Translations under genes and position numbers: made by a program | DNA from: Flavobacteriaceae bacterium | GTDB taxonomy: Bacteria > Bacteroidota > Bacteroidia > Flavobacteriales > Flavobacteriaceae | Assembly: GCA_018646605.1 (NCBI GenBank) | Contig: JABGUL010000034.1 | Span: 103,195-167,194, forward strand | Direction of reading: 5' to 3' | Length of the DNA: 64,000 nucleotides | Notes under the pieces: model-generated | What the model was told of the DNA's origin: nothing | The model's database searches: none | Seen by the model: the letters and a program-made list of their open reading frames with translations, nothing else | Part shown: in pieces, positions 9,164 through 18,119 of the stretch | How positions within the stretch are numbered: the stretch's first letter is position 1 | How the letters are laid out: each line of letters begins with the position of its first letter

Positions 9164-10405
9164 TTATTCAAGCTGCTTATAAATCATTTCTAAGGCTTTA
9201 TTTACTGCTTTTTCAACTACACGTTCACGATGAATTCCAAAGAGAAATTTTTCCGTAACTGTTTCTTTTTCAGAAGCTATAGCAATACACACTGTTCCAA
9301 TCTCTGCATCAGAATCTCCTTTTAAAGGCCCTGCGTTTCCTGTAGTGGCAACCCCAATTGTAGCATTAAATTTTTTTCGAACTTGTTGGGCCATTGAAGC
9401 TGCAACGGCTTCACTCACTACAGAATGCGTTTTAATAAGCGCCTCTGATACTCCTAAAACATCAATCTTACTTTGTGTATGGTAGGTTATCGCAGCCCCA
9501 TTAAAAAAGGCTGAAGAACCAGGATTTTTCGTCAATCTTGAAGCAATCAATCCGCCAGTGCAACTCTCAGCAATCGCTAAAGTTTTTCCTTGAGCAATAA
9601 AACGTTCTTGTACTCTTATTTCAAGGGATGTTTCGTCTTCAAAACCCACAAAAATATCTTCAATAAAAGGTAAAAGTGTATCTATCTGATCGTTTACTCT
9701 TTTTAAAAGCAAGGCTTCATCATTACCTTTGGAAGACAATCTCAAGCGAACTCTACCTAGGTTAGGCAAGTAAGCCAATTTGATGTCTTTAGGAAGATTG
9801 TTTTCCCAGTCAATGAGGCGTTCAGCGATAACACTTTCTCCTAAGCCATAGGTCAAAACTGTCTTGTGTAAAATAAACGGACGTGTATAATGATCTTGCA
9901 ACGCAGGTATGACTTTGTTGGTCATCAAAGATTTCATCTCAAAAGGAACTCCGGGCAGTGAGATAATAACTTGATCTCCCTTTTCAAACCACATCCCCGA
10001 AGCCGTACCATGTTCATTTTTTAAAACGCGGGCTTTTGAAGGGAGCAAGGCTTGCTTTCGATTTTCATTGTTTATGGGAGTGGTAATGTATTTAGCAAAA
10101 ATCTCCTCAATATGTGCTAAAATTTCCTTATTCTCAATCAAAGTATCATTGAAATATTCGCACAAGGTATGTTTTGTTAAATCATCTTTTGTAGGTCCCA
10201 AGCCTCCTGTAAGAATGACTACCTGAGCTCTCAATACTGTATCGTCTAATGTTTTGATAATCGCTTCTTTATCATCAGAAATACTGGTGATTTGAGCGAT
10301 TTCAATTCCAATTTTATTTAAAGCCTTTGATAAAAAAACAGCATTAGTATTTACAATTTGACCAATTAAAATCTCATCACCTATTGTGATTAGCTCTGCT
10401 TTCAT
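9164..10405 (-). CDS. cinA: CinA family protein with nicotinamide-nucleotide amidase domain
   Basis: 413 residues, two domains. The N-terminal molybdopterin-binding-like (COG1058) domain is about residues 1-170, with TIGDEILIGQIVNTN and GGLGPTKDDLT, and PGVPFEMKSL just after; in characterised CinA proteins it has ADP-ribose pyrophosphatase activity. The C-terminal PncC-like domain, about 255-413, has AESCTGGLIASRL with the catalytic Ser region and ATTGNAGP; it deamidates nicotinamide mononucleotide for NAD recycling. Last gene of the E2-exonuclease-FAH-cinA run, starting 1 bp after the FAH gene. A direct competence role should not be assumed from the name. Confidence 0.93.
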   Translation of the reverse strand: MKAELITIGDEILIGQIVNTNAVFLSKALNKIGIEIAQITSISDDKEAIIKTLDDTVLRAQVVILTGGLGPTKDDLTKHTLCEYFNDTLIENKEILAHIEEIFAKYITTPINNENRKQALLPSKARVLKNEHGTASGMWFEKGDQVIISLPGVPFEMKSLMTNKVIPALQDHYTRPFILHKTVLTYGLGESVIAERLIDWENNLPKDIKLAYLPNLGRVRLRLSSKGNDEALLLKRVNDQIDTLLPFIEDIFVGFEDETSLEIRVQERFIAQGKTLAIAESCTGGLIASRLTKNPGSSAFFNGAAITYHTQSKIDVLGVSEALIKTHSVVSEAVAASMAQQVRKKFNATIGVATTGNAGPLKGDSDAEIGTVCIAIASEKETVTEKFLFGIHRERVVEKAVNKALEMIYKQLE

Positions 10406-10406
10406 C

Positions 10407-11018
10407 CTATTTTATTTTAACAGAAAATGCTTGATTCCCTTCTAAATAACCTACCAAATGGTCTTCTATAGAAACGGCTCCCACACCTGATGGAGTACCC
10501 GTAAACAATACATCTCCTATTTTGAGTGTAAAATATTGGGAGCAATAGGCGATCAGTTCATCTATTTTCCAAAGCATATTTGCTGTTGATCCTTCCTGTA
10601 CTTTCTCCCCGTTCTTTTCTAGGGAAAAAGAAAGATTTTCTATAGATTCAAAATCTTTTTTATTATACCATTCTCCAATTAAAGTAGAACCATCAAAGGC
10701 CTTAGCTTTTTCCCAGGGCAACCCTTTGGCTTTTAATTCATTTTGAACAGTGCGGGCGGTAAAATCAATTCCTAACCCAATTTGACTGTAATATTTATGT
10801 GCAAATTCAGGTTGAATATACTTTCCTAGTTTTTTAATTTTGATCAACACCTCTACTTCATAATGAACATCTTCTGTAAAGTGCGGAATAAAAAAAGGCT
10901 GATTCTTCTGAAGAATAGTTGTGTCAGGCTTTAAAAAGAGTACCGGGTGTTCTGGCTTCTCATTTTGTAATTCTGCTATATGCGCTGTATAATTGCGCCC
11001 TACACAAACAATTTTCAC
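10407..11018 (-). CDS. Fumarylacetoacetate hydrolase (FAH) family protein
   Basis: 203 residues, a single FAH-type domain starting MKIVCVGRNYTAHIAELQN. Metal-site acidic residues are visible in HYEVEVLIKI, and the family blocks GLGIDFTARTVQ and LFTGTPSGVGAV are present. Members act as acylpyruvases, oxaloacetate decarboxylase/tautomerases or hydratases on 2-oxo acids; which applies here cannot be told from sequence. It sits between the exonuclease (4 bp gap) and cinA (1 bp gap) in a tight operon, suggesting a housekeeping repair or clean-up role. Confidence 0.9.
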   Translation of the reverse strand: MKIVCVGRNYTAHIAELQNEKPEHPVLFLKPDTTILQKNQPFFIPHFTEDVHYEVEVLIKIKKLGKYIQPEFAHKYYSQIGLGIDFTARTVQNELKAKGLPWEKAKAFDGSTLIGEWYNKKDFESIENLSFSLEKNGEKVQEGSTANMLWKIDELIAYCSQYFTLKIGDVLFTGTPSGVGAVSIEDHLVGYLEGNQAFSVKIK

Positions 11019-11022
11019 CTTA

Positions 11023-11796
11023 TTATAAATTAGTATTCATTTGACTTAACCGTATTTCGGTTAAAATCTTTTTGGTATATCTGGGGAAATCAGCGTTCAT
11101 AACCCATCCAAAATAACCCGGCTCATTTGCCAAGATGTCCGTAACCTTTTTCCCTTTATGTTTTCCAAAACCAAAGCAAGCTTCTTCGTCTTTGTTATAG
11201 ACAACAAAACCTGCAAAATCAACGGTTTTTCTTCTGGAACTGAATTCATTCAAAAAAGCAATGTTAGGCTCTAGTTCTTGATATCGATCCAGTTGTGCTA
11301 TCAAAACATCATGTGTCGCTTTAGTATCCGCATGAGCCGAGTGAGCATCTGTTAATTCTTCATTACAATAGAAACGAAGGGCTGCAGTTAGTGTGCGTTG
11401 CTCCATTTTATGAAATATGGTTTGAACATCCACTGTTTTGTTGTTTTTAAAATCGAAATCCACTTCTGCACGAAGTAATTCCTCTACAAGCAAAGGAATA
11501 TCAAATCGATCAGAATTATAACCTGCTAAATCACAACCTTTAATAAAACTATATATTTCGTTAGAAAGTTCTTTGAAAGTTGGTTCACTTGCGACCATTT
11601 CATCTGTTATGCCATGAACGGCTGATGCTTCTGCAGGAATAGGTTGTTCTGGATTCGTTCGCCATTCTTTTTTTTCTTGCAACCCGTCCGGATGAAGTTT
11701 TAATACAGCGATTTCAACAATTCGATCTTTGGATATATCAGTACCTGTAGTTTCAAGATCAAAGAAACAGAGTGGTTTTGTGAGTTGAAGTTTCAT
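11023..11796 (-). CDS. DnaQ-like 3'-5' exonuclease
   Basis: 257 residues. A DEDDh exonuclease fold: ExoI FFDLETTGTD (about 12-21) with the metal-binding Asp/Glu, ExoII GYNSDRFDIPLL, and ExoIII AHSAHADTKATHDV with the late His and Asp. A C-terminal part of about 80 residues contains FGFGKHKGKKVTDI and PGYFGWVMNADF, a small module often attached to such exonucleases. It resembles the proofreading epsilon subunit but stands outside a polymerase operon, so it could be a proofreading subunit or a stand-alone repair/RNA exonuclease. Cotranscribed with the E2 gene (15 bp upstream) and the FAH gene. Confidence 0.88.
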   Translation of the reverse strand: MKLQLTKPLCFFDLETTGTDISKDRIVEIAVLKLHPDGLQEKKEWRTNPEQPIPAEASAVHGITDEMVASEPTFKELSNEIYSFIKGCDLAGYNSDRFDIPLLVEELLRAEVDFDFKNNKTVDVQTIFHKMEQRTLTAALRFYCNEELTDAHSAHADTKATHDVLIAQLDRYQELEPNIAFLNEFSSRRKTVDFAGFVVYNKDEEACFGFGKHKGKKVTDILANEPGYFGWVMNADFPRYTKKILTEIRLSQMNTNL

Positions 11797-11811
11797 GTTT
11801 ACAATTTGAGA

Positions 11812-13164
11812 TTAATACGGAAGTGTTTCTTCCCAGTTTTCAAGATATTCAGCAACACGTTTGACAAAAAGTCCACCTGTAGCACCATTGATAATCCGAT
11901 GGTCATAACTGTGAGATAAAATTACTTTATGGCGAATTCCAATAAAATCTCCTTCTTTAGTTTCAATTACTGCAGGAACTTTACGTATGGCACCTATAGC
12001 TAATATGCCTACTTGGGGTTGATTAATAATTGGGGTTCCCATCAGCGATCCAAAATTACCTATATTGGTGAAGGTGTATGTTCCCTCCTGAACTTCATCC
12101 GGTTTGAGAGCGTTATTTCTAGCTCTGGCGGCTAAGTCATTTACTGCTTTTGCCAAACCAATTAAATTAAAATGATCTGCATTTTTGACAACGGGAACTA
12201 TAAGATTACCATCCGGTAAAGCAGCAGCCATACCTAAATTTATAGCCTGTTTCATTATGATTTTATCTCCCTGAACACTACTGTTCAATTGTGGATAATC
12301 TCGTAGAGCTTTGATGATAGCTGTCATGAATAAAGGAGTAAAGGTCAGCTTTTCATTTTCTCGTTTTTGAAATGCATTTTTAGCTTCCTCCCTCCATTTC
12401 CAGAGGTTGGTAACATCCACTTCAATAAATGACTGTACATGAGCAGCAGTTTGTATACTCGATTTCATATGGGTAGAAATCAACTTTTCCATACGACTCA
12501 TCTCCACGATCTGATCATTCCCATTAAAGTGAACTTGTGGGTTATTGGGTTGTAGTGTTTTACTTTCAACAGAAGCAGCATTATTAGAAAGAGAAGCACC
12601 CTTCCCTCTACTCTTAATATAGGCTAAAATATCATTCTTGGTCACACGCTGCTCAACGCCAGTCCCTTTAATTGAATCTAGTTCCGAAACAGAAACCCCT
12701 TCTTGTTGTGCGATATTTCTTACCAGAGGAGAATAAAAGTTGGCACTCTCTTTAAGCTTTATTGCATCTCCACTCTGAACCTTTTCAAGGTCTTGAATTA
12801 TTTTTTCAGAAGCAACCTCAGCTGTTAAAATCTGATCTTCAAGTATTGGTTTATTTGTTGGCTTTTCTTTTGCTGGAGCAGGGACTGCTTTTACTTCTTC
12901 TTTTTGTTCAATTGTGGTTTCACCCTCAATTTCAATGACTGCCAGAACAGCTCCAACAGAAACAACTTCATTTTCCTGAACTCTTTTTTCAAATAATACA
13001 CCCGTTACCTCAGAAGTTACGTCAGTGTCTACTTTATCAGTAGCAATCTCAAGAACTGCATCATCTAAAACTACCTTATCCCCAACCTCCATTAACCATT
13101 TAGTTACGGTAGCTTCGGCAACGCTTTCACCCATTTTGGGTAATTTTAAAAGATATTGTCCCAT
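11812..13164 (-). CDS. Dihydrolipoamide acyltransferase (E2) of a 2-oxo acid dehydrogenase complex
   Basis: 450 residues, three-domain E2. An N-terminal lipoyl domain (about 1-76) carries K44 in ATDKVDTDV as the lipoylation site. After a Pro/Glu/Lys linker comes the peripheral subunit-binding domain (about 145-185; YSPLVRNIAQQEGVS and RVTKNDILAYI). The C-terminal catalytic acyltransferase domain ends with HSYDHRIINGATGG (418-431). The usual HxxxDG motif reads HRIING here, with Asn426 in place of Asp. The EIATDKVDTDV site and overall form suggest a branched-chain type E2, but the substrate cannot be fixed because no E1 or E3 gene is nearby. It heads the operon with the exonuclease, FAH and cinA. 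Confidence 0.9.
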   Translation of the reverse strand: MGQYLLKLPKMGESVAEATVTKWLMEVGDKVVLDDAVLEIATDKVDTDVTSEVTGVLFEKRVQENEVVSVGAVLAVIEIEGETTIEQKEEVKAVPAPAKEKPTNKPILEDQILTAEVASEKIIQDLEKVQSGDAIKLKESANFYSPLVRNIAQQEGVSVSELDSIKGTGVEQRVTKNDILAYIKSRGKGASLSNNAASVESKTLQPNNPQVHFNGNDQIVEMSRMEKLISTHMKSSIQTAAHVQSFIEVDVTNLWKWREEAKNAFQKRENEKLTFTPLFMTAIIKALRDYPQLNSSVQGDKIIMKQAINLGMAAALPDGNLIVPVVKNADHFNLIGLAKAVNDLAARARNNALKPDEVQEGTYTFTNIGNFGSLMGTPIINQPQVGILAIGAIRKVPAVIETKEGDFIGIRHKVILSHSYDHRIINGATGGLFVKRVAEYLENWEETLPY

Positions 13165-13180
13165 CTCATAATTTGTTTTG

Positions 13181-13188
13181 CAAAAGTA
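13181..13188 (-). promoter_or_regulatory. -7 box of the E2-exonuclease-FAH-cinA operon
   Basis: TACTTTTG on the minus strand fully matches TAnnTTTG and lies 16 bp before the ATG at 13164. No clear -33 element is seen. Confidence 0.5.
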
Positions 13189-13246
13189 TCATTTTTTGAC
13201 GTTGAAAAAAGGATTTCTTAGCCCTTCTGTTTAAGACTCCTTCAAT

Positions 13247-13867
13247 TTAACTTTTTGAAATAGAAGCCTCAAAAGGAATTCTTGCTAAAATACTTCGTCC
13301 TAAAGTGACCTCATCCGTAAATTCTAACTCATCTCCCACAGGTATTCCTCTTGCTATAGTTGATGTTTTTATTTCAAACGGTTTTAGTAATTTATAAATG
13401 TAAAAATTCGTTGTGTCAGCCTCCATAGTTGCACTAAGTGCAAAAATAAGTTCGCTAACCTCATTGTTTTTGACTTTTTCTAAAAGAGAATTAATTGTTA
13501 AATCTTGAGGGCCGATTCCATCCATTGGAGAAATAATTCCACCTAAAACATGATATAGGCCATTATACTGTCCTGTATTTTCTATTGCCATAACATCTCT
13601 GATATCCTCAACGACACAGAGAATACTTTTATTTCTTTTTGGACTTGAACATATTTCACAAGTGGGGGCGTCAGATAAATTATGACACCGATCACAAAAT
13701 ATAATACCCTCCCTCAAGGAAGTTAAAGCTTTAGCTAATGATTGGGTGTGCTCTACAGGCTGTTTCAGAAGATGAAGCGCTAGACGTAGAGCAGTTCGCC
13801 TGCCTATCCCAGGGAGTTGAGCAATTTCCTGCACTGCATTTTCAAGCAATTTTGACGAAAAATCCAT
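13247..13867 (-). CDS. recR: Recombination protein RecR
   Basis: 206 residues, normal length. RecR loads RecA on gapped DNA with RecO/RecF. Visible are the helix-hairpin-helix ([17 protein letters not shown], about 18-34), the zinc finger C58-C61...C70-C73 ([17 protein letters not shown]), and the Toprim segment [14 protein letters not shown] with its acidic residues. The ATG lies 11 bp after a TAATTTTG -7 box, so the leader must be very short. Divergent from the symporter gene 64 bp away. Confidence 0.96.
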   Translation of the reverse strand: MDFSSKLLENAVQEIAQLPGIGRRTALRLALHLLKQPVEHTQSLAKALTSLREGIIFCDRCHNLSDAPTCEICSSPKRNKSILCVVEDIRDVMAIENTGQYNGLYHVLGGIISPMDGIGPQDLTINSLLEKVKNNEVSELIFALSATMEADTTNFYIYKLLKPFEIKTSTIARGIPVGDELEFTDEVTLGRSILARIPFEASISKS

Positions 13868-13874
13868 ACGCGAA

Positions 13875-13905
13875 TTTACAAAATTATAGGTTGAAACTAC
13901 TTTTG
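13875..13905 (+). promoter_or_regulatory. Promoter of the sodium:solute symporter gene
   Basis: TTTA (13875-13878), 19-bp spacer, TACTTTTG (13898-13905), which matches TAnnTTTG exactly. The ATG follows at 13932. It overlaps the divergent recR promoter. Confidence 0.55.
13879..13886 (-). promoter_or_regulatory. -7 box of recR
   Basis: TAATTTTG on the minus strand (exact TAnnTTTG) ends 11 bp upstream of the recR ATG, predicting a leader of only a few nucleotides. It lies inside the symporter promoter on the other strand. Confidence 0.5.
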
Positions 13906-13931
13906 TACCTTTAACAACTTAAACACTAAAA

Positions 13932-15392
13932 ATGATTTCACCTCTTTTTATTCTAAGTCTAATTATAGGTTATTTTTTAGTTTTGGTCGGGATTGCTTAT
14001 TATACCGGAAAGGAAGACTCCAACGAAAGTTTTTTTAAGGCAAACCGAAATTCACCTTGGTATTTAGTTGCCTTTGGTATGGTAGGAGCTTCTTTGTCTG
14101 GAGTCACTTTTATATCGGTGCCAGGCTGGATAAAAGATTCACAGTTCACCTATTTTCAAGTAGTAATGGGATATTTGGTAGGGTATTTTGTTGTGGCTTA
14201 TGTTTTACTTCCCGTTTATTACAAAAATAATGTTACCTCAATTTATGAATATTTAAATACACGATTTGGGAAAAATAGCCATCGTGCGGGAGCCTTCTTT
14301 TTCTTTTTATCTAGAGTCCTAGGAGCTGCTTTTCGTTTATTTTTAGTGGCCATTGTTTTACAACAATTCATTTTTGATGCATGGAATATCCCTTTTGAGA
14401 TTACGGTTATTTTATCCATCGTACTCATATGGGTTTACACGCAGAGAGGGGGAATTAAAACCATCGTTTTTACAGATACACTGCAAACCTCCCTAATGAT
14501 CTTATCTGTTGTTTTGTCTATCGCATATATAAATGAAGCATTAGATTGGTCATTTTCAGAATTTTTAGCTTCTACAGAATTTTCGCAGTACAATTCAGTC
14601 TTTGTGACTGATTCGATTCTTAGTCGCAATCATTTTTTAAAATCATTTATTGGTGGTGCTTTTGTTACCATATGTATGACCGGTTTGGATCAAGATATGA
14701 TGCAAAAAAACTTGAGCTGTAGAAACTTGAAAGATGCGCAAAAAAATATGGTTGTCTTTAGCTTTGTTCTTGTTTTTGTGACAGGGCTATTTATGTTGCT
14801 AGGGAGCCTACTTTATATTTATGCAGAATCTCAAGGCATTGAAGTGCCATTAATGGATGGTAGTCCAAAAACGGACTTATTGTTTCCTGAAATTGCCTTA
14901 AATGGCCGCTTAGGAATTGCAGTAGCCGTGACCTTTATTTTAGGTTTAATCGCTGCCGCATACAGTAGTGCTGATAGCGCCTTGACCTCGTTAACTACTT
15001 CTTTCTGTATTGATTTTTTAAACCTTGAAAAATATCCAGAAAAGAAACAAAAAAGCATTCGGAAAAAAACTCACATTGGAATGAGTGTCTTATTAATCCT
15101 TGTGGTTATTCTTTTTAAATACATCCTAGATAGAAATGTTATCGATGGACTCTTGACAGTTGCTGGGTATACCTATGGACCCCTTTTAGGACTGTTTGCT
15201 TTTGGAATTTTTACTTCATATAAAATTCACGATCGCCATGTGTGGTGGGTTCTTTTGGGAGCATTAGCACTAATAAGCATAATAGGTAATTTGGATGCAG
15301 CTACCTTGGGCGGCTATCAACTGGGATACGAATTACTTCCATTAAATGGACTCCTTACCTTTCTAGGACTTGTACTGATTCGTAGAAAGTAA
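13932..15392 (+). CDS. Sodium:solute symporter (SSS family)
   Basis: 486 residues, hydrophobic throughout, with about 13 membrane helices as in the SSS/SLC5 family. Recognisable are the N-terminal GMVGASLSGVTFISVPGW (about 49-66) and the sodium-site region AAAYSSADSALTSLTTSF in the second half. It imports an organic solute with Na+; the substrate (sugar, amino acid, vitamin or other) cannot be told. Monocistronic by layout. Its last 30 bp overlap tail-to-tail with the CoA-binding protein gene on the other strand. Confidence 0.9.
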   Translation: MISPLFILSLIIGYFLVLVGIAYYTGKEDSNESFFKANRNSPWYLVAFGMVGASLSGVTFISVPGWIKDSQFTYFQVVMGYLVGYFVVAYVLLPVYYKNNVTSIYEYLNTRFGKNSHRAGAFFFFLSRVLGAAFRLFLVAIVLQQFIFDAWNIPFEITVILSIVLIWVYTQRGGIKTIVFTDTLQTSLMILSVVLSIAYINEALDWSFSEFLASTEFSQYNSVFVTDSILSRNHFLKSFIGGAFVTICMTGLDQDMMQKNLSCRNLKDAQKNMVVFSFVLVFVTGLFMLLGSLLYIYAESQGIEVPLMDGSPKTDLLFPEIALNGRLGIAVAVTFILGLIAAAYSSADSALTSLTTSFCIDFLNLEKYPEKKQKSIRKKTHIGMSVLLILVVILFKYILDRNVIDGLLTVAGYTYGPLLGLFAFGIFTSYKIHDRHVWWVLLGALALISIIGNLDAATLGGYQLGYELLPLNGLLTFLGLVLIRRK

Positions 15393-15734
15393 AACCAAAG
15401 TACAAGCGTTTTCCCAAGGAATGCCTTTTTCCTGAAGTTTTTGAGCAAAAATTGGGTTTTCTGTCCCCGGATTAAAAATAACTCTCTTAGGATTAAGATT
15501 AACAATATAATCAAAATAGGGCTCCTGTCGTGGTGCTCCTATATAAAGGGAAACTGTATGAATATTCTCCTGTGGCTCGTGAACAGGAACAATAGATAAA
15601 GAAGCAATTTTACCTTTTTTAATTCCCATTGGAACGACTTCGATATCTTCAACTAACAATCGGTGTACAGCCTTGAAAGCGTATCGCTCAGGATTCATTG
15701 TGGCACCCAATACAAGGGTTTTATATCCTACCAT
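15363..15734 (-). CDS. CoA-binding Rossmann-fold protein (CoA_binding_2 type)
   Basis: 123 residues from the ATG at 15734, which overlaps the fabH stop in the string ATGGTAG; an earlier ATG at 15755 would intrude further into fabH. The Rossmann start KTLVLGATMNPERYAFKAV and the later KRVIFNPGTENPIFAQKL are the family's nucleotide-binding features. Relatives are small CoA-binding proteins (YccU-like) of unclear function. The overlap with fabH suggests translational coupling and perhaps a link to acyl-CoA metabolism (inference). The 3' end overlaps the convergent symporter gene by 30 bp. Confidence 0.8.
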   Translation of the reverse strand: MVGYKTLVLGATMNPERYAFKAVHRLLVEDIEVVPMGIKKGKIASLSIVPVHEPQENIHTVSLYIGAPRQEPYFDYIVNLNPKRVIFNPGTENPIFAQKLQEKGIPWENACTLVLLSTNQYKS

Positions 15735-16735
15735 TGTATCATTACACTTCCCCATGTGAAACCACTTCCGAAAGCGGCTAAGACTACCTTAGTGCCTGGT
15801 ACAATTTTCCCTTCTTCCCATGCTTCTGTTAAAGCAATAGGAATGGAGGCTGCAGTCGTATTTCCATAACGTTGGATATTGTTATATACTTGATCATCAC
15901 TCAATCCAAATTTTCGTTGTACAAATTGAGAGATTCTAAGGTTCGCTTGATGTGGAATTAACATTCCAATTTGATCTGCAGTCCATCCAGTTTTTTGTAA
16001 CCCCTCATTGATGACTTCTGCAAATCGAACTACCGCATTTTTAAACACGAACTGACCGTTCATGTAAGGGTAATAGGAAATATCATCAGGATCATTTGCA
16101 GTCAAAATTTCAGGAACCCATCGGCCAGTATTAGGCCCTATCAAGGATAGCTCTTCTGCATATTTCCCTTCAGAATGTAAATGGGAAGAAAGTACTCCTG
16201 TTTCGTTATTCTCGGCTCGAGTCATCACTACAGCTCCTGCACCATCTCCAAAAATTACGGAAATATTCCTTCCTCTTGTTGTCATATCCAGCCCCCCAGA
16301 GTGGTATTCAGATCCAATGACTAAGACATTCTTATACATTCCGGTTTTAATAAACTGATCGGCGGTGGATACAGCATAAACAAAACCCGAACATTGCATA
16401 CGAATATCCATTGCAGGACAATCCGGAATATCCAAAGCCTCTTGAACCAAAACTCCAGAGCCAGGGAAATAATAATCTGGACTTAGGGTTGCAAATAAAA
16501 TAAGATCTATTTCCTGAGCTTTTAATTTAGCTCTTTCTAAGGCGACTTTAGCAGCTTTAACACCCATGGAGGCCGTTCCCTCTTTGTCACCCTTTAAAAT
16601 ATGTCGTCGTGCCTCAATACCTGTTCTTTCAATGATCCAATCGCTTGAAGTATCCATTTTCTTCTCAAGATCTGCATTGGTAACAATATTATCGGGAAGG
16701 AATTTACCTAAGCCAATTATCTTAGAGTTATACAT
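15728..16735 (-). CDS. fabH: 3-oxoacyl-ACP synthase III (FabH family)
   Basis: 335 residues. FabH condenses acetyl- or branched acyl-CoA with malonyl-ACP to start fatty acid synthesis. The Cys-His-Asn triad is visible: C115 in MQCSGF, His in LIPHQANLRI, Asn in QRYGNTTAASIP; the C-terminus GSGFTWGSVMIQW is typical. It is not next to plsX or rpmF, where the housekeeping FabH of this phylum often lies, so it may be a second copy or a specialised KAS III. A weak -7-like TATTTTTC lies about 22-29 bp upstream on the minus strand. It overlaps the CoA-binding protein gene downstream by 7 bp. Confidence 0.88.
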   Translation of the reverse strand: MYNSKIIGLGKFLPDNIVTNADLEKKMDTSSDWIIERTGIEARRHILKGDKEGTASMGVKAAKVALERAKLKAQEIDLILFATLSPDYYFPGSGVLVQEALDIPDCPAMDIRMQCSGFVYAVSTADQFIKTGMYKNVLVIGSEYHSGGLDMTTRGRNISVIFGDGAGAVVMTRAENNETGVLSSHLHSEGKYAEELSLIGPNTGRWVPEILTANDPDDISYYPYMNGQFVFKNAVVRFAEVINEGLQKTGWTADQIGMLIPHQANLRISQFVQRKFGLSDDQVYNNIQRYGNTTAASIPIALTEAWEEGKIVPGTKVVLAAFGSGFTWGSVMIQW

Positions 16736-16808
16736 AGGCTGTTGTTTTGTTTTTTTGAAAAATACTCATTTTTGTTGGCTTGACCAACTCAACCTTAAAA
16801 GGAACTTC

Positions 16809-18119
16809 TTAAAGGTATTTTTTAAAATCTTCCGTTTGAATTTCAGCTTTCAAATCATGCAATAAATGATAAAGTCCAAAGAAGGTTCTATTGATATAAA
16901 TAAAGTGTTTTGAACCCCTGTTTCCATTCATTTTTCTCAACTGTGTATCACCCGCAAAATCTCTTGAGAGATGACTTATGTCCTCCCAAAACTTTGCACT
17001 TGAAAAATCAAAGCTTTTGTCATGAAAAGGAAGCGTAAAGAGACGCATCATGCGTTGGAACAATTCAGTAAAATAATGAACCTCCTCTTCTGAGTCTGAA
17101 GGCAATATAATTTCCAACTCCCGCAATAACTTGTCAAACTTAGAAACATCCTCAATATTTTCCTTGTTAGAAAGTTCAAAATAAGGATGATAAAAATCTT
17201 CTGGTATCGATTTCATGCAGCCAAAATCAATAGCAATTAAATTTCGCTCTTGGTCAACCATAAAATTTCCTGGATGAGGATCCGCTTGGACTTTTTTCAA
17301 ACCGTGAATCTGAAACATATAAAAATCCCAAAGTGTTTGCCCCAATCGGTTTCTAACATCATGACCTTCATCTTCTTGAGCCACGTATTCTGAAAGATGT
17401 ACCCCCTCCATCCAATCCATAGTTAGTGTTTTGGAAGTCGTCCACTTTTTGTAATATTTAGGAAATTTTAAATTTGGAATTTTTTTAGCAGCATTAGAAA
17501 CATATTCACTGTTCACCAATTCTTGGAGGTAGTCTGTTTCTTCTAGGAGTTTATCTTCAACCTCTTTAAAATACTTTGCCGTGTCTTTCCCTTTGAGGTT
17601 AAACATTTTTAAGGCAATGGGTTTAATTAATGCTAAATCAGAGCTGATACTATTTGCCACTCCAGGATATTGAATTTTCACAGCAAGTTTTTTCCCTTCT
17701 TTTGAAGCGCGATGTACTTGTCCTATACTGGCCGCGTTTTCAGATTGAGTAACAAATGTATCAAAGACCACTTCTGGGTCAGCTCCTAAATATTTTCGTA
17801 TTGTTTTTTTAACCAATGCAGAAGACAAAGGTGGAACTGAAAATTGTGCCAAACCAAATTGCTCTACATAAGCCTGTGGCAACAGATTCTTTTCCATACT
17901 TAACATTTGCGCTACCTTAAGTGCACTACCTTTCAACTCCTTAAGGCCATTATAAATGTCCTTGGCATTATTTTCATTAAGCTTGTTTTTAGAATCTTCC
18001 CCTTTGATTAATTTATCACCATAATAGCGGATATAATTCCCTCCTACTCTTATTCCGGTAGAAACTAATTTTGAGGCACGTTCGATTTTGTTGGTTGGAA
18101 TTGAATCTAATGTTTTCAA
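16809..18119 (-). CDS. ABC1/UbiB-family atypical kinase (AarF-like)
   Basis: 436 residues. ABC1/ADCK-family signatures are present: KxGQ-like region LKGSALKVAQMLSMEKNLLP (about 62-81), SIGQVHRAS, VKIQYPG with the ATP-site lysine, ADPHPGNFMVD, and the metal-binding Asp in AIDFGC. Relatives control ubiquinone or other isoprenoid-lipid metabolism. No strong transmembrane pair like that of E. coli UbiB is obvious. The start follows the TetR-type gene's stop with no gap, so the pair is cotranscribed and probably coregulated. Confidence 0.87.
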   Translation of the reverse strand: MKTLDSIPTNKIERASKLVSTGIRVGGNYIRYYGDKLIKGEDSKNKLNENNAKDIYNGLKELKGSALKVAQMLSMEKNLLPQAYVEQFGLAQFSVPPLSSALVKKTIRKYLGADPEVVFDTFVTQSENAASIGQVHRASKEGKKLAVKIQYPGVANSISSDLALIKPIALKMFNLKGKDTAKYFKEVEDKLLEETDYLQELVNSEYVSNAAKKIPNLKFPKYYKKWTTSKTLTMDWMEGVHLSEYVAQEDEGHDVRNRLGQTLWDFYMFQIHGLKKVQADPHPGNFMVDQERNLIAIDFGCMKSIPEDFYHPYFELSNKENIEDVSKFDKLLRELEIILPSDSEEEVHYFTELFQRMMRLFTLPFHDKSFDFSSAKFWEDISHLSRDFAGDTQLRKMNGNRGSKHFIYINRTFFGLYHLLHDLKAEIQTEDFKKYL

